From assembly GCA_000697335.1 (NCBI GenBank), contig JNEM01011735.1, forward strand, positions 1 through 51,034: 51,034 nt of DNA, written 5' to 3'. The translations under genes were made by a program, and so were the position numbers. The notes below the pieces were generated by a model. It saw nothing but the letters and a program-made list of their open reading frames with translations, had not been told where the DNA came from and searched no databases. Positions 33,895-45,500 of the stretch are shown piece after piece. Each line of letters begins with the position of its first letter. The first letter of the stretch is position 1. Source of the stretch: Conidiobolus incongruus B7586. Taxonomy: Eukaryota; Entomophthoromycota; Entomophthoromycetes; Entomophthorales; Conidiobolaceae.

Positions 33895-35207
33895 GTATTA
33901 CCTTGAATTTGAAATAATGGGAAATTTTTTAATTTCTGATTTTTCAAACATATTATTAGTTTGAAATAAATAAATATATATAAAGTTAATAGGAAATTAT
34001 ATATTTTTAATATATATATATATTAGTTTTTTTGATTAAAAAATTAACTTTTTAAAATTGGTTGTTTAATTTAATTATACTTAAACCAAATAGTAATCAT
34101 CAAAAGTTTTTTATTTTGGTATTAGTAAAACTTAACCATAAACCCTTTAAAATTATTTAAAATTTACAAGCAGCTTTTGGTAATGAAATATTATCTAAAT
34201 CAACAATTTATTGCTGGGTAAATTATTTTAAAGCTAAGAAAAAAACTATTCAAAACTTGCTAAAATCTAAAAAACTAACTTTAACTATCACTCTTTCAAT
34301 TGTAAATAAAGTGAAAAAATATATTGAAAAGTACTTTTTTATTTCAGCTAGAAAATTATCTAAGCACTTTAATATTAATCTTACAAGTATTTTATATATT
34401 TTAAAGTTTAAACTAAAATTAATAAATAAAAATATAAAATAGGTACCTTATAATTTAACTAAAGCTTAAAAAAAAGCTAAAGTAGCTATTGTTAAATAAA
34501 ACCTATTGAAATATTACCAGAAGCCTAAACTTTTACAATGAATAATTATAATTGATGAATCTTAAATCTTTATGTATAATCTTTTATTAAAACACAAATC
34601 AAAATGCTAGATTAAGCTAAATTAACCTTCTCTACAAATCCCTTTAAATAAGTATTTTGTTAATAAGTGAATGTTAATTATTATAATAGATTATAATGTT
34701 ATATGCTATTCTTATTTAGTTTTTAAAGGAAAATCAATTAATAGTAAATTATATATTGTTTTTTTAAATAAAAATATTTCTAATTGGTGTTCTCAATATA
34801 ATTTAAGAAAACCTATTATTTTACATGATAATTGTAAAATACATAAATCTAAAGTTGTAAAAAACTTTCTAATTAAAAATAGCTGGAAAGAACTACCACA
34901 TCTAATATATTCCTCTGATTATAACCTATGTGATTATAATTGCTTTAGGTAATTAAAAAACCAGCTTGCAAGAAAGAAAATTTCTGCAGGAAAATTTAAT
35001 TGGTTTGTGAAATATCAAATTTCAGTCCTTAATAAAAAGAACTGTTTTTTAAGTGTTAGAAGTTTGCTAAAAGTATAGCAAAAAGTTATTAATAATAAAA
35101 GAAACTATTAAATTTATATTATATATTTATTTTTATATATCATATATTAAATGTTTATTTATTTTTAATTGCAAAAAATTCCCATTATTAAAAATGCAGA
35201 GTAATAC
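33895..35207 (+). mobile_element. Mariner element copy B, D,D34D transposase relic
   Basis: About 1.3 kb between TA duplications (33893-33894 and 35208-35209). The inverted ends begin GTATTAC and share AATAATGGGAA further in. The plus-strand frame from about 34150 to 35100 reads as a mariner transposase: helix-turn-helix (STIYCWVNYFK), linker VPYNLT, first catalytic Asp in IIIDES (about 34550), second in ILHDN (about 34825), third in LCDYNCF (about 34930), the last two exactly 34 residues apart. That is the D,D34D signature of mariner. The frame is interrupted by stops that sit where the family has Gln (TAA/TAG for CAA/CAG) or Trp (TGA for TGG), so the copy is non-functional. Two longer open stretches (34257-34442 and 34671-34952) are pieces of it. 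Confidence 0.88.
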
Positions 35208-35209
35208 TA

Positions 35210-36358
35210 TAATTTGCTAAATATTTCACTTTTTAATCAATTAAATCATTGCTTTTTTCAATTTATTCAACATATATTGGATATCTAAGAATAGTTGAGT
35301 ATATCTTTATTTCTGTTTAATTAATATTGAATAAAAAAAATTCGATGCAAAATTTTATATTTAATCATTATGAAAATTTTTATAAATAATTGAACTATTA
35401 ACCTGGTAATTTACCAATGAATATCGTATATAAAATCTCTATCTAACTCATATATTTTCTTAACAAAGGTTAGTGTCAAATTATTTGAAACCCATTTAAT
35501 TTTATTCACAATGTATGATTTGTGAGTGTGTTTGATTTATTAACCCAGTCATTTGACAAAGTATTTATTTGATATAAAAATTACTTGGTTAAAATAATGT
35601 TATTACATCCATTCGAATTAATATTATCGAACTAATTTATCTATTACTTATATCATATATAGTAATTTCAATTCATTCAAATATAGCCTACCATTCTTTT
35701 GTTATGGTGTAATTTTGATTAAAATTATAAATTTATTCCATTAAATTTTCTTTTACTAAAAATTTTAAATATGCAAAAAGTATATAAAATTCATGTATAT
35801 TTTATATTAATTACACTATTTTTTTGAAAAAAAAAATATTGCAATATTGGAGTAATGGTGTTAGTTATAGTTGATTTATACTAAAGTAATTTAATTATTT
35901 AATACTTCAAAATATTTAGATAATATATTAAATAAAAATTATTAGTAAATCTTTTATAATATATTAAATTAAACTTTATATTTGAACATTTTTAATATAA
36001 ATTTTTGAACTTAAAAGTTAATAACTATATTGAAAGCTAAAATAAATCATTCTTAGATAAGTAAAAGTTGAATTATTTTAAATTTAATTAAATATCTATG
36101 AATATAATCAATAATGCTAAAATTGTCAAAAATATGATTAATTAATTATATAATTTTTTCAAATAGTAATATATTAAATATTTTATTAAAATTTATTTCG
36201 TTCATTTAATATAAAATTATTAATAAAATTAAATTAGAAATTGATATTGTTTTTTTAACAAATATAATAAATCAGAATAACAATGAAATATATAAATATA
36301 CATATTTTCAGAATATACAAGGAATAATAGTTTTAAAGTTATGCAAGTTCACATTTTA
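35210..36358. other. Intergenic spacer
   Basis: A/T-rich sequence between mariner B and the broken secreted-protein gene. No feature recognised. Confidence 0.4.
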
Positions 36359-36864
36359 TTATGAATTGATAAATTGATGAAAGTTGGCTCTTTGTAAGCC
36401 ATAGTAAGGTAAGTTCCATGATTCAAGGTCAGTGGTATTACGATCGAAATAGGTACTGTAGACAAAGACACCCAATTGCCAAATAATAGGACCTCCCTTG
36501 GTGGTAGCATTCACATATCTAGTTGGGAAGATGTAGGTGATATTATTAGTATCGAATAAGCAATCGGATTTGAAGTCAATCATTGGAAAATTAACAGGAC
36601 CAATATTCATAACCCATAACTCAACGAGAGCTTCAGTGTGATTCTTTTTGGGATCTGGTCTGTCAGACTTCCAAGTGATGGTATAAGGTTCTCCAGCTTT
36701 GGTTTCATTTTGTGATGTGATGTCCACGCGCTCATAAAATGTAGTAGAACAGTCAGTTGGAATGGAGGTTGGGTAAATAGAAATTGTGGTAGTAGGAGAT
36801 GAAGCAAAGTCAGAGCTGAGAGATCTTGAACGAGTAAGATTAAAGAAGATTTGGTACTAATTGT
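36359..36864 (-). pseudogene. Broken, mosaic copy of the secreted Kre9/Knh1-like family
   Basis: A host-gene relic. The part corresponding to the signal peptide and linker follows proteins 3/4 (KSSLILLVQDLSALT). The part from about the AGEP.TITW codons onward (below roughly 36700) is nearly identical to protein 5. The start codon is gone (ACA in place of ATG at 36862-36864), and one base is missing just after the signal-peptide region, so signal and domain are in different frames. The downstream frame (36359-36727) is still open and ends with a slightly different C-terminus (RANFHQFINS). Relative to protein 5 most domain changes are C:G to T:A. No good TATA-like box sits at the family's usual distance. 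A mosaic born by recombination or gene conversion and then decayed is the simplest reading. Confidence 0.82.
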
Positions 36865-38669
36865 TATTAATATTATTGAATTTAAGCCTTGAATGATAGA
36901 TTAATTCATGAATTATTCGCCTAATATACACATTAATCTCATCATTTCCAAATATTTTGGATGCACATTCAGGTGTATTTTATTTTTGAGGTACTGTAGA
37001 ATTTGCATAAAATTTGGCCTGTTATATATGATCACATCAAATGATAAATTGCAATCTATTTTTATTTTAAAAATCACAACATTTTTAATAACGAGAGAAA
37101 ATTTCATCAGTAATTAAAATGCTTTTAATCAAAATTATATAGGACATCATACTAATCCATTTTCAATATCGGAATTTGTATATAGCTTAAAAAATTAGTA
37201 AAACGAGTTTAAATATTTTAATTAATTTTGCATTTCTATTGTACTCATTATGTTTTCTAACATTAAGATTATTTAATATCATATTTAAAAATTTTAACAA
37301 TTACTATATTATTAATTTTATCAGTTTAATTTATAATACCTTTGAATCGAATTAAAAACAGAGCTTATATATATTAGTTTTGAACAAATTTATTATAAAA
37401 TGTAGATAATTTAATAAGTCAAACTATTAAAATATGAGTCAAAATTTTAAGCAAGTTATGGCAATTAAATTTTCAAAAATGATGATATTTTTTGTGATTT
37501 TATGGCATATTCTAGTTTAAAGTCAAAATCATTTTCCCTCAAAATTGATTAATCATAATCCTTTGATGTTTGGTTATATTGACTTAATATTCAAACAGGA
37601 TATTGTTTAGCTTTCTATATTTAGATTCGTGTTAATTTGAGTTTTATTTATTTGTATCATATATTGGACTATTTTGAAACCTCAGCCATGTTTTTAAGCT
37701 GATTTTTACTATTTTTGAATTTAAAAAATTTAGTTGATTCAATTATTAAAAGTATAAAATTGAGTTAAATATTTAATGAAATTAAATATTCAATCATAAA
37801 TTTTTATAATATAAAATATATTAACATAAGGTGTACTAAAATATTGAATAATAAAAATAATATCATAAAGGTTAATATAAATTGAACAAATATCAGTTTG
37901 AACATATACAATTTTATATGCTATTAATTCTTAATATGGTAAAAATTTAATGAACAATATTTTCACAATTAAAATAATATATTTTAATGATATTATATAT
38001 AAATTTTTGAATATTTCTTATTTATTGAGACTTTTTAAAAATTTAAATGATAATTGAACCTTGGATTAATTTAAATTTTTTGAAATATTTATTATTAATA
38101 AGAAATAAGAAATAAGATGTAATATTTTACGTTTTATTTATTTTCTTTTGATATATTATATCAAATATCGAAAATTATTAAAATATAAATATATTAATTA
38201 TAGTTAAACATAAAATGAACGATAGTTTATATACTATAACATAAATTAATTAATCAATGTATTTATAGTTAATTAATATATATAATCTGTATTTTTATAA
38301 TTATATTATTTAATAAATAAATTAATTATATATTTTTTAAAAATATTTCAAAACCATAAAAATTTATATTTTCAAATATAAAAATTTTATTATAGTGAAA
38401 TAAATGTTAAATTAAAAAAGAATATAAACTGTAATATATTAATATATTTTTATATCAATATCAAGCAATAATATAATTTCTCTTATATTATATATTTTTT
38501 TTTCAAAAATTTTTAATATTAAAATCCTTATAAAATAAAAAGAATTTTCAATATCAAAATAAATGATAATGAAGTTATTATTTATAGTGTTAATTAATAT
38601 TTTGTGGATATTATTTTATGACAATAAATATTAGATTATGTATATGTTGAATAGTTTGAACAAATAATT
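36865..38669. other. Gene-poor AT-rich region
   Basis: Almost pure A/T sequence. Short open frames near 36908-37117 on both strands are not credible. Nothing else recognised. Confidence 0.4.
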
Positions 38670-38849
38670 TTAACTAAGAAAATAATATAATTTACACATT
38701 AATAAAAGATGGCCTTTGAATAGTCTAATAAGACAAGGTTGAGAATTACCATAATAATCATAAGTAGAGCAAGCTATTTTACTAACATTATATGGACAGT
38801 ATATAATAAAAGTTTTGTAACAATTTACGCAAAATAAAGTGAAAGTCAT
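38670..38849 (-). CDS. Cys-rich short reading frame, unknown
   Basis: 59 codons from ATG 38849 to TAA 38670, with the frame open for another 22 codons upstream (to 38915). The product has six cysteines (7, 10, 18, 27, 39 and 52, starting with a C-x2-C pair) and many Tyr, Phe and Asn: FCVNCYKTFIIYCPY, ACSTYDYYGNSQPCLIRLF. Codon composition is less A/T-biased than the flanks, suggesting real coding ancestry. There is no signal peptide. It may be a small zinc-binding protein or, more likely, a fragment of a decayed transposon or gene. Not recognised. Confidence 0.3.
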   Translation of the reverse strand: MTFTLFCVNCYKTFIIYCPYNVSKIACSTYDYYGNSQPCLIRLFKGHLLLMCKLYYFLS

Positions 38850-39586
38850 ATTACCACCAAATAATTTAATTGAAATAATTAAAAGTATAGATGCTTTAAC
38901 AAAATGACTTGCGACTTATAAAATTAATAATTTTAAATATTTATATTTATTCATATATTGATTTGTTACGGCATTATTCATCAATTCATTATATCTTATA
39001 GTATAAATTATTTACTATTTGGTTTTATTCAAACATGGATATTTGATTTGTGATATTAAATTAATTCTTAGAGATAAAAATTCAAATTTAAATTGAATAG
39101 TTTTTATATCAAACAATTATTTTTAAACTTTAAAATGGAACATTTATTGATATTGAAAATATTATATATTATCATTGAGAATAATTTGAAAATATTTGAA
39201 TTGGGATATTCTAACAATATAAGTATTTTTATAATAATATTCTAAACCATTTATGAACACTTGTATAAATATAAAAATATAACGAATAATTACTAATTTT
39301 TGAAAGTAATTTGATATGTCATATTGGATTGAGAATAATTAATGAGTAACTTATGCTAAATTCAGATATAAAAATTTTAAATTTTTTAAAATCGATTATT
39401 GGTTTAAAATATTAAATTATTACATTTGCATATTAGAGAAGAAGATAAAACTTTTTATATCATTAATCAATATTTTTTCAAGTCTCTAAAACAATATAAG
39501 TAAATTTATCTTATTTTGAATATAATGAAACTTGAGCTGAGAGTTAATCAATTTTGTAAAGCATATTAAATCCCCAATTTGATTTT
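38850..39586. other. AT-rich spacer
   Basis: Between the Cys-rich frame and a short G+C-rich island; no other feature. Confidence 0.35.
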
Positions 39587-39657
39587 TTGTTGCACCCCAA
39601 ACAAAGGGTTAGAGCGTAAGATAAGATATAGCTCAGGTTTTTTACACCCGTTGTTAT
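39587..39657. repeat. Short G+C-rich island, possible transposon end
   Basis: About 70 bases much richer in G+C than their surroundings. They include GTTGCACCCCAAAC on one side and TTTTTTACACCCG on the other, plus TAGCTCAGG, which looks like a Pol III box A. GTTGCACCCC-type ends occur in hAT elements and box A-like words in SINEs, but there is no matching inverted partner or box B that I can see. Unassigned. Confidence 0.25.
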
Positions 39658-41525
39658 GGATAATACATTATTAAAATTTTATTCTATTTTTCAAGCTATT
39701 ATATATATTTACATTAATATATTAATACTTACAGTTGTATTTCAAATTAATTTTTTGATATGTTATTATTAAGATTATGATATTCTTAAAGATATTTGTT
39801 TTTTTAAAATAAGAATATAAAATTTAATTATTAATAATAGAGTATATTTGTTAATAACATAATATATTTTTTAAACTAAATTTTAAAAGTAATATAATAA
39901 ATTATTAATTATATAATATTAAATTTATTTTCATATTATATTAATAATTGAATACTATAGATAATTTTGAAAATAATTTAAATAGGATTAATTTTATTAA
40001 AAATTGAATTTTAAATATTTCATAAATTATGGATGTTTAATAAACATTATTTAAAATACTTGAGAATTGCTTAGTTTTATATCAAAAAGATTATTTGACT
40101 GAAATAAAGGAATTTATTAGATTAATAATGTGAAATTATATTAAACAATTATAAATATTCTCGATTATGTTATATTATATGAGTAAAAATATTGATATAA
40201 TTTTAATAATGAATTAATTAATAAATCAAAATTACTAAATTTTATTTGTTATGATTGTTTACAAAGTTTATATGGTATTTTTTGGATATATTTTTAATTC
40301 AATATATATTACCAAAAATGGATTTTAATATTAAAATATACTGTAATATTAATTTTTAATGTTATATAATAATTTTAATTATTCAATTATTACATTAAAA
40401 AAATCAATATTACTAATTAAAATTCCAAATAAAGAACTTTTACCGAATTGATTATATACAATATAAAGTAAAAAAAATTTTAATTATAATCTATTACCAT
40501 ATTTCAAATTATTCTCATTAAATTTTATAATTCATACTTTAATTAACAAACATTGGATTAAAATTATAAATTCAATTAGTTTTAATAATTTAAATGATCC
40601 AGAATTAAAAGAAATTATATTTTTTAATGGTGTTAAGGCTCAAATTCTGATTTTAAGATTATTGAGGATACTTTAGTAAGTTTATAATGATAAACAGATA
40701 AAATGAAATTAAATTATTGCAATAATTATTTAATAAAGAAATTAAATTGTGTTAAAAATTATTGATTAATAAAAGATCATAATATGGAATAATATTAAAA
40801 GAATTAACCAAATATAGTAATATTATCAAATTTCATTTTTTGATAAAATAAATATTAAAAAATAAATTTGGTTACTTATAAATGATAATAAAAAATTTAT
40901 TAAATGTAATAATCAAACTCATTACTTACACTATATATTAAACTTTAAATATATATATATATATATATATATTATAATTATTAAATTTTAGATTTAGATT
41001 TTGCGAATTTCTATTCACAGGAAAATTCTTTAATTATTAATAATATAATAATTTAATTTTGTAGTTCAATGAATTGTATATAAATTAATATATATATCAC
41101 AAGATAAATGGTTAGAAATTAATAATATTTTTTTAAAATAATTATTAATTGATTAAGTATTTAATATTTTCATTTTATTATTTAAATTATATATTTGATA
41201 TATAAAAATATAGTGTGAATTATATTATATTTATTTTATTATAATTTAATTACTAATATATTATTTATTTTTTTTTAATTTATAATCTGATAAATAATTT
41301 TATCAGATGCTTTTTATTATAATTGTAAAGTGGAAATAAAAAGGATGTTATCAGATGTAAATTTCTATATCCATCAAATAATTGATCCGAATATGGGTAT
41401 TATATTCTCAAACTCTCCAATCACATCATTCTTTTCTCAATAGCGAAACAGGTTCCAAAACAGACAATTAGCCTAATTTTATTAATAATTAAACTAATCC
41501 ATATCATCATGTGATTAAAATTCAG
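39658..41525. other. Gene-poor AT-rich region
   Basis: A/T-rich sequence with an (AT)n run near 40949-40973. No gene recognised. Confidence 0.4.
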
Positions 41526-41533
41526 TATAAATA
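41526..41533 (+). promoter_or_regulatory. TATA-like box of the dioxygenase gene
   Basis: TATAAATA 66-73 bases upstream of the ATG, the same spacing class as the secreted-protein genes. Confidence 0.5.
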
Positions 41534-41598
41534 TTAAATTGAGGACGAACTTAATTTAAATTTATAACAATTTATATTAATTAAATAATTATTTTAAA

Positions 41599-42047
41599 AT
41601 GAGCTTTCATAATCCAATTTCAATTTTTGACGTTCATATTTACTTTTTGCAAGATAATCCAGGATCTGTTAAGTCTGCAGAACACTTGAGAGAGAAAATT
41701 ATTCAACAATTTCCTCACCTCACAGTATATAACGCTGTTCATCGGCCTATTGGTAAGGTTAATCTTTAATTACCAATTCATATTTTTATTTACACTTTAT
41801 ATTAGGACCACATCCCACTGCTATGTTTGAAGTTAAAGTAACGAATCAAAAAGAGTTTGGTGAGTTTATTCCCTGGTTAGTATTGAATAGAGGACCTCAC
41901 TCCGTGCTCGTCCACCCTCAAACTGGTGATGATATGATTGATCATACACAATATGCTACTTGGATAGGACAACCTTTACCTCTTGATCTGACTATGCAAA
42001 ACAGATTACCAAATGACTTATATCCTCCTTTCGTTGATTTAAATTAA
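41599..42047 (+). CDS. DOPA 4,5-dioxygenase family protein
   Basis: Two exons, 41599-41752 and 41806-42047, with a 53-base GT-AG intron that splits a Gly codon; 131 residues. The family (DOPA_dioxygen) includes the Amanita muscaria enzyme that cleaves the DOPA ring extradiol-wise on the way to betalain-type pigments, plus many small fungal and bacterial relatives of unknown substrate. What is seen: DVHIYF (residues 11-16) with a candidate metal His, IGPHPTAMFEV across the splice junction, PWLVLNRGPHSVLVHPQTGDD and DHTQYATWIG, with the His residues expected to bind iron all present. Length is normal for the family and there is no signal peptide, so it is cytosolic. It stands alone in a repeat-rich region, 260 bases upstream of an LTR element, yet its codons and intron are like those of core genes. 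The true substrate is not known. Confidence 0.88.
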
Positions 42048-42307
42048 ATTATAATTTAATTGAAAAATGGTATATTATATGAACTAAGAGGTATTACCAT
42101 TTATAATATAATATTACAATAAGGATGTCGTTATAAGTATTCACTTTATTATTAATCTTGTTTCAAATTTAGAAATTAAATTTATATGAGGTTAATAGAA
42201 TAATTAAAATAAAACTATACTTTTTAAATCAGTTATTATAATTTTTTATTAATTCATAGATAAGGTAATATTTATTAATTATTTTAAATCCAATTTAAAG
42301 TAAAACA
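42048..42307. other. 3' flank of dioxygenase gene
   Basis: A/T-rich, presumed polyadenylation region, running to the target-site duplication of the LTR element. Confidence 0.4.
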
Positions 42308-42312
42308 GTTTT

Positions 42313-42513
42313 TGTCACAGATTCATAACCATTCTCAGAATTCCTATAAATCATAATGTGAATCATTCTCCTATAAATAGTTAGACAATATAACCTTCTA
42401 CAGGTGGTGGACTCTAGTGTAGTTAGTCTGTTAATCAACCTTTCTTGGTTTAGCTTCCTCTACACCCTGACTCTGCTCTATTAGTCTAATAAATCTAGTA
42501 ACTATCTAGTATA
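42313..42513 (+). repeat. 5' LTR of the Ty3/gypsy element
   Basis: 201 bases beginning TGTCACAG and ending TAGTATA. It is noticeably richer in C and G than its partner. Both LTRs have the same length with no indels between them. Confidence 0.9.
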
Positions 42514-42527
42514 TGGTAGCAGTGAGG
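42514..42527 (+). other. Primer-binding site of the Ty3/gypsy element
   Basis: TGGTAGCAGTGAGG directly abuts the 5' LTR. The first seven bases complement a tRNA 3' end of the form GCTACCA, as in initiator tRNA-Met, the usual primer of many fungal gypsy elements. Confidence 0.65.
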
Positions 42528-45500
42528 TTATTATATTCCTCTTAATTCTTATCTAGTCTAGATATTCTCCTTAGTCTTATATCCTATTAGTTTTTGTTTC
42601 ATATTCTTGTTTTTCTCTTGTTTTCTGTTTTTTTTACCTATCCTATTCTTTGTTTCTTGTACCCTAGTTTAATTTTACTAGTATTACAACCTGTGATTAT
42701 AACTCTCTTGGAAGAATTTATTAATATTTAAGATATAACCACTCAGCAACTCTAATTTATCACACTTAGGGATTTGATTAACAAAGATAGTAGTTTAAAT
42801 GAACTTTTCTTCAGAATAAATCACTTAAATTAATTTTGTGTACTTTAAGAATTGGCAAACCAACATTATTCTCCTCCTACTCTTCAAAAACCAATCAATC
42901 TAAATTATAGTGAAACTCTTATTTAAAAGGTCTTCTACAAAAATCTAAAATAGTTTGATGGTAAACACTCTCTACTTAAATTTAATGCATATGAATTGTT
43001 ATTCTAAGGCTATTTCTAACATTGCTAGTTTAGCAAAAACAATAAGGTAAGTATCATTGTCTCTTATTTAACCAATACTGTAAGAGATTAGTAAAACAAA
43101 CACAATCAAAATAATCTTAGATTATCTTCTAGTAAATAACTTGTTGAATATATTACCTCTTTTAACATGTTGATTTCTTAGTTAAGATTTTTTTTCACTT
43201 TAGTTGCTAATATCCCTAGAAATTTTTCAAAACTTATTTGTATAAAACAAACTAGTTCTGTTAACAGTTTTATTAATGTTTTAAGATATATTGAGATTCA
43301 GTTACCATTTATTTTAGAATATCAACATAATATTATCTTCTTAGAATAACTTAAACTATATATCACTAGCTTATTAGCATCATAAATTAATATCAAACTT
43401 AATAGATTTGAAGATATATGTAGTAAAGTATTGTTGATCAAAAGCACTATACACCTTAACTAACATTTAAATTAGATTTTAGATGATTATACATGTAACT
43501 TAAAAATCACCCCTAAGTTACCTTCTACACACAACTCTAATTTTAATCACATAATTATTAATTCAGCTCAAGTTAAAAAATCCACTTTTTATATTATGTG
43601 GGGTAAAACATTAAGTCCCAAAATTAAAAATTTCTTGAAAGAATAGAATAGATGTTTCTATTACTATCATACACATATTAATCACACCACTAAATATTAT
43701 CCTTTAAAGCATTTTAAACTTGGTAACTATAATAATAATAAACATAATAGAATAAACTTAATCTAATTGTTATTTACTAAGTATATCTTATATCCTAATA
43801 ATTTACCTCATGTTAACTTTTCTTCTTTTGTTGTTAAAGGTAGTATTAATAATTATGAAATCAATATTTTAATTGATACAGGTGTTACCAAATGTTTAAT
43901 TAATAATACCCTAACTGATATACTCTATCTATTAAAAAATCAATTCACTACTTCTATAATATTAGCTAATAAATTTAAATATTAAAATAATAGTCTAGTA
44001 AAGAGTTTTTTATCTTTATCTTTAAAATACAACAAAGATATTTCTTTAGTAAGTGTTTTAATTAACTACAATATTATCTTAAATATAGATTAGATTAAAT
44101 CACATACTTTATTTACTATTGATTATTTTAACAAAAATTTATCCTTCACATTCTATTATAAATCTATCCTTATTACTATTACTCAAATTACTATTGTTGC
44201 ATTATAAATTCTAGATAATTTTCACTCTAATTTTCTTGTTAATTATAAACCAAATTCTATTATCAAACTTAATTCTATTGTTATATCTTATAAAACATTC
44301 ATTAAATAATTACTCATTATTAATTTTATATCTTCTAGTATAATTTTTGTTAACTTAGTTATACCTCAATTAAACTCTAGCAATCTTAATTTTAACTTTA
44401 TATCTTTAGATAACCTATTACATAATATAGTAATGTTATATTTAAATATTTTCTAACTTCAAGATTTATTTTCTTTAAAGAGAAATATAATTTATAAAAT
44501 CAAGTTAACTTTTAGTTTTACTTTTGTTTATCACTTAATTTATTACATATCTGCTGAAGAAAATAAATTGCTAAAAGACACCATCACTTAACTTTTAAAA
44601 AAAAGTTACATTTGTCCTTCTACTTCTCTATAGAGATTTTTTATTTTATTTATTAAAAAGAAAGATAGAGGTTTAAGATTTTATGTTTATTTTTATACCT
44701 TGAATAAAATAACCATTAAAGATTATATACCACTGTTTAACTTATTAAAATTATACAATTAAATCCTAGGTTAAAATTATTTTACTAAATTAGATATATA
44801 TAACAAATACTATAATATAGCTATATACCTTAATTTAATCCCTTTAACTATATTTAATACTTATTATAACTATTTTAAATTTATAATTCTACTATTTAAA
44901 CTATATAAAGTTTTTGCTATATTTACTTACTTAATAAATACAATTTTCTTTAAAACCTAGGATATCTTTGTTATTTTATATCTTGATGATATTCTAGTTC
45001 TCTCTAAGACTTTATTAGAATATTAAAAATATATTAAGCATGTCTTTTAGATCTTTTATAAACATTTACTACCTATTAAAATATTAAAATGTTATTTTAT
45101 TGTTTCAGAGGTTTTATTTTGTGGTTATATTATATCTTCTGATTGAATTAAAATTAATTCAGATAAAATTAAAGCTATATAATCTTAACTTATCCTTGTT
45201 GATAAATATTCCCTTATATTATTTTTAAGTATAGTAAATTATTTTAAGAATTTTATTGATAGTTATATAAAAATTATCCTACCATTAACTAACCTACTTT
45301 ATAAATTATCTCTATAGATATAAACTCCTTTAGAATATTTTACCTGTTTAACAATTATTAATGTTGTTAGTAATACCCTTATACTTTATAGTTTTGACCC
45401 TTTACTACTAATAATCTTATTCACAAACACTTCTAGCTTTGCTATTAATAGTTAGTTAAGTTAACTTAATTCCTTAAATTATAATCTTACTTGCTTAAAT

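Noticed and set aside
34257-34952. Alternative genetic code (UAR read as Gln)
   Set aside because: The Gln-position stops are confined to transposon relics; the septin and DEF1-like genes end in TAA and BFR1 in TAG, and none has internal UAR.
40940-40980. (AT)n tract as a centromere or origin signal
   Set aside because: Simple AT runs occur throughout the window; nothing singles this one out.
43767-43985. Free-standing 72-codon gene
   Set aside because: It is the protease part of the Ty3/gypsy fossil (ILIDTG motif), not a host gene.
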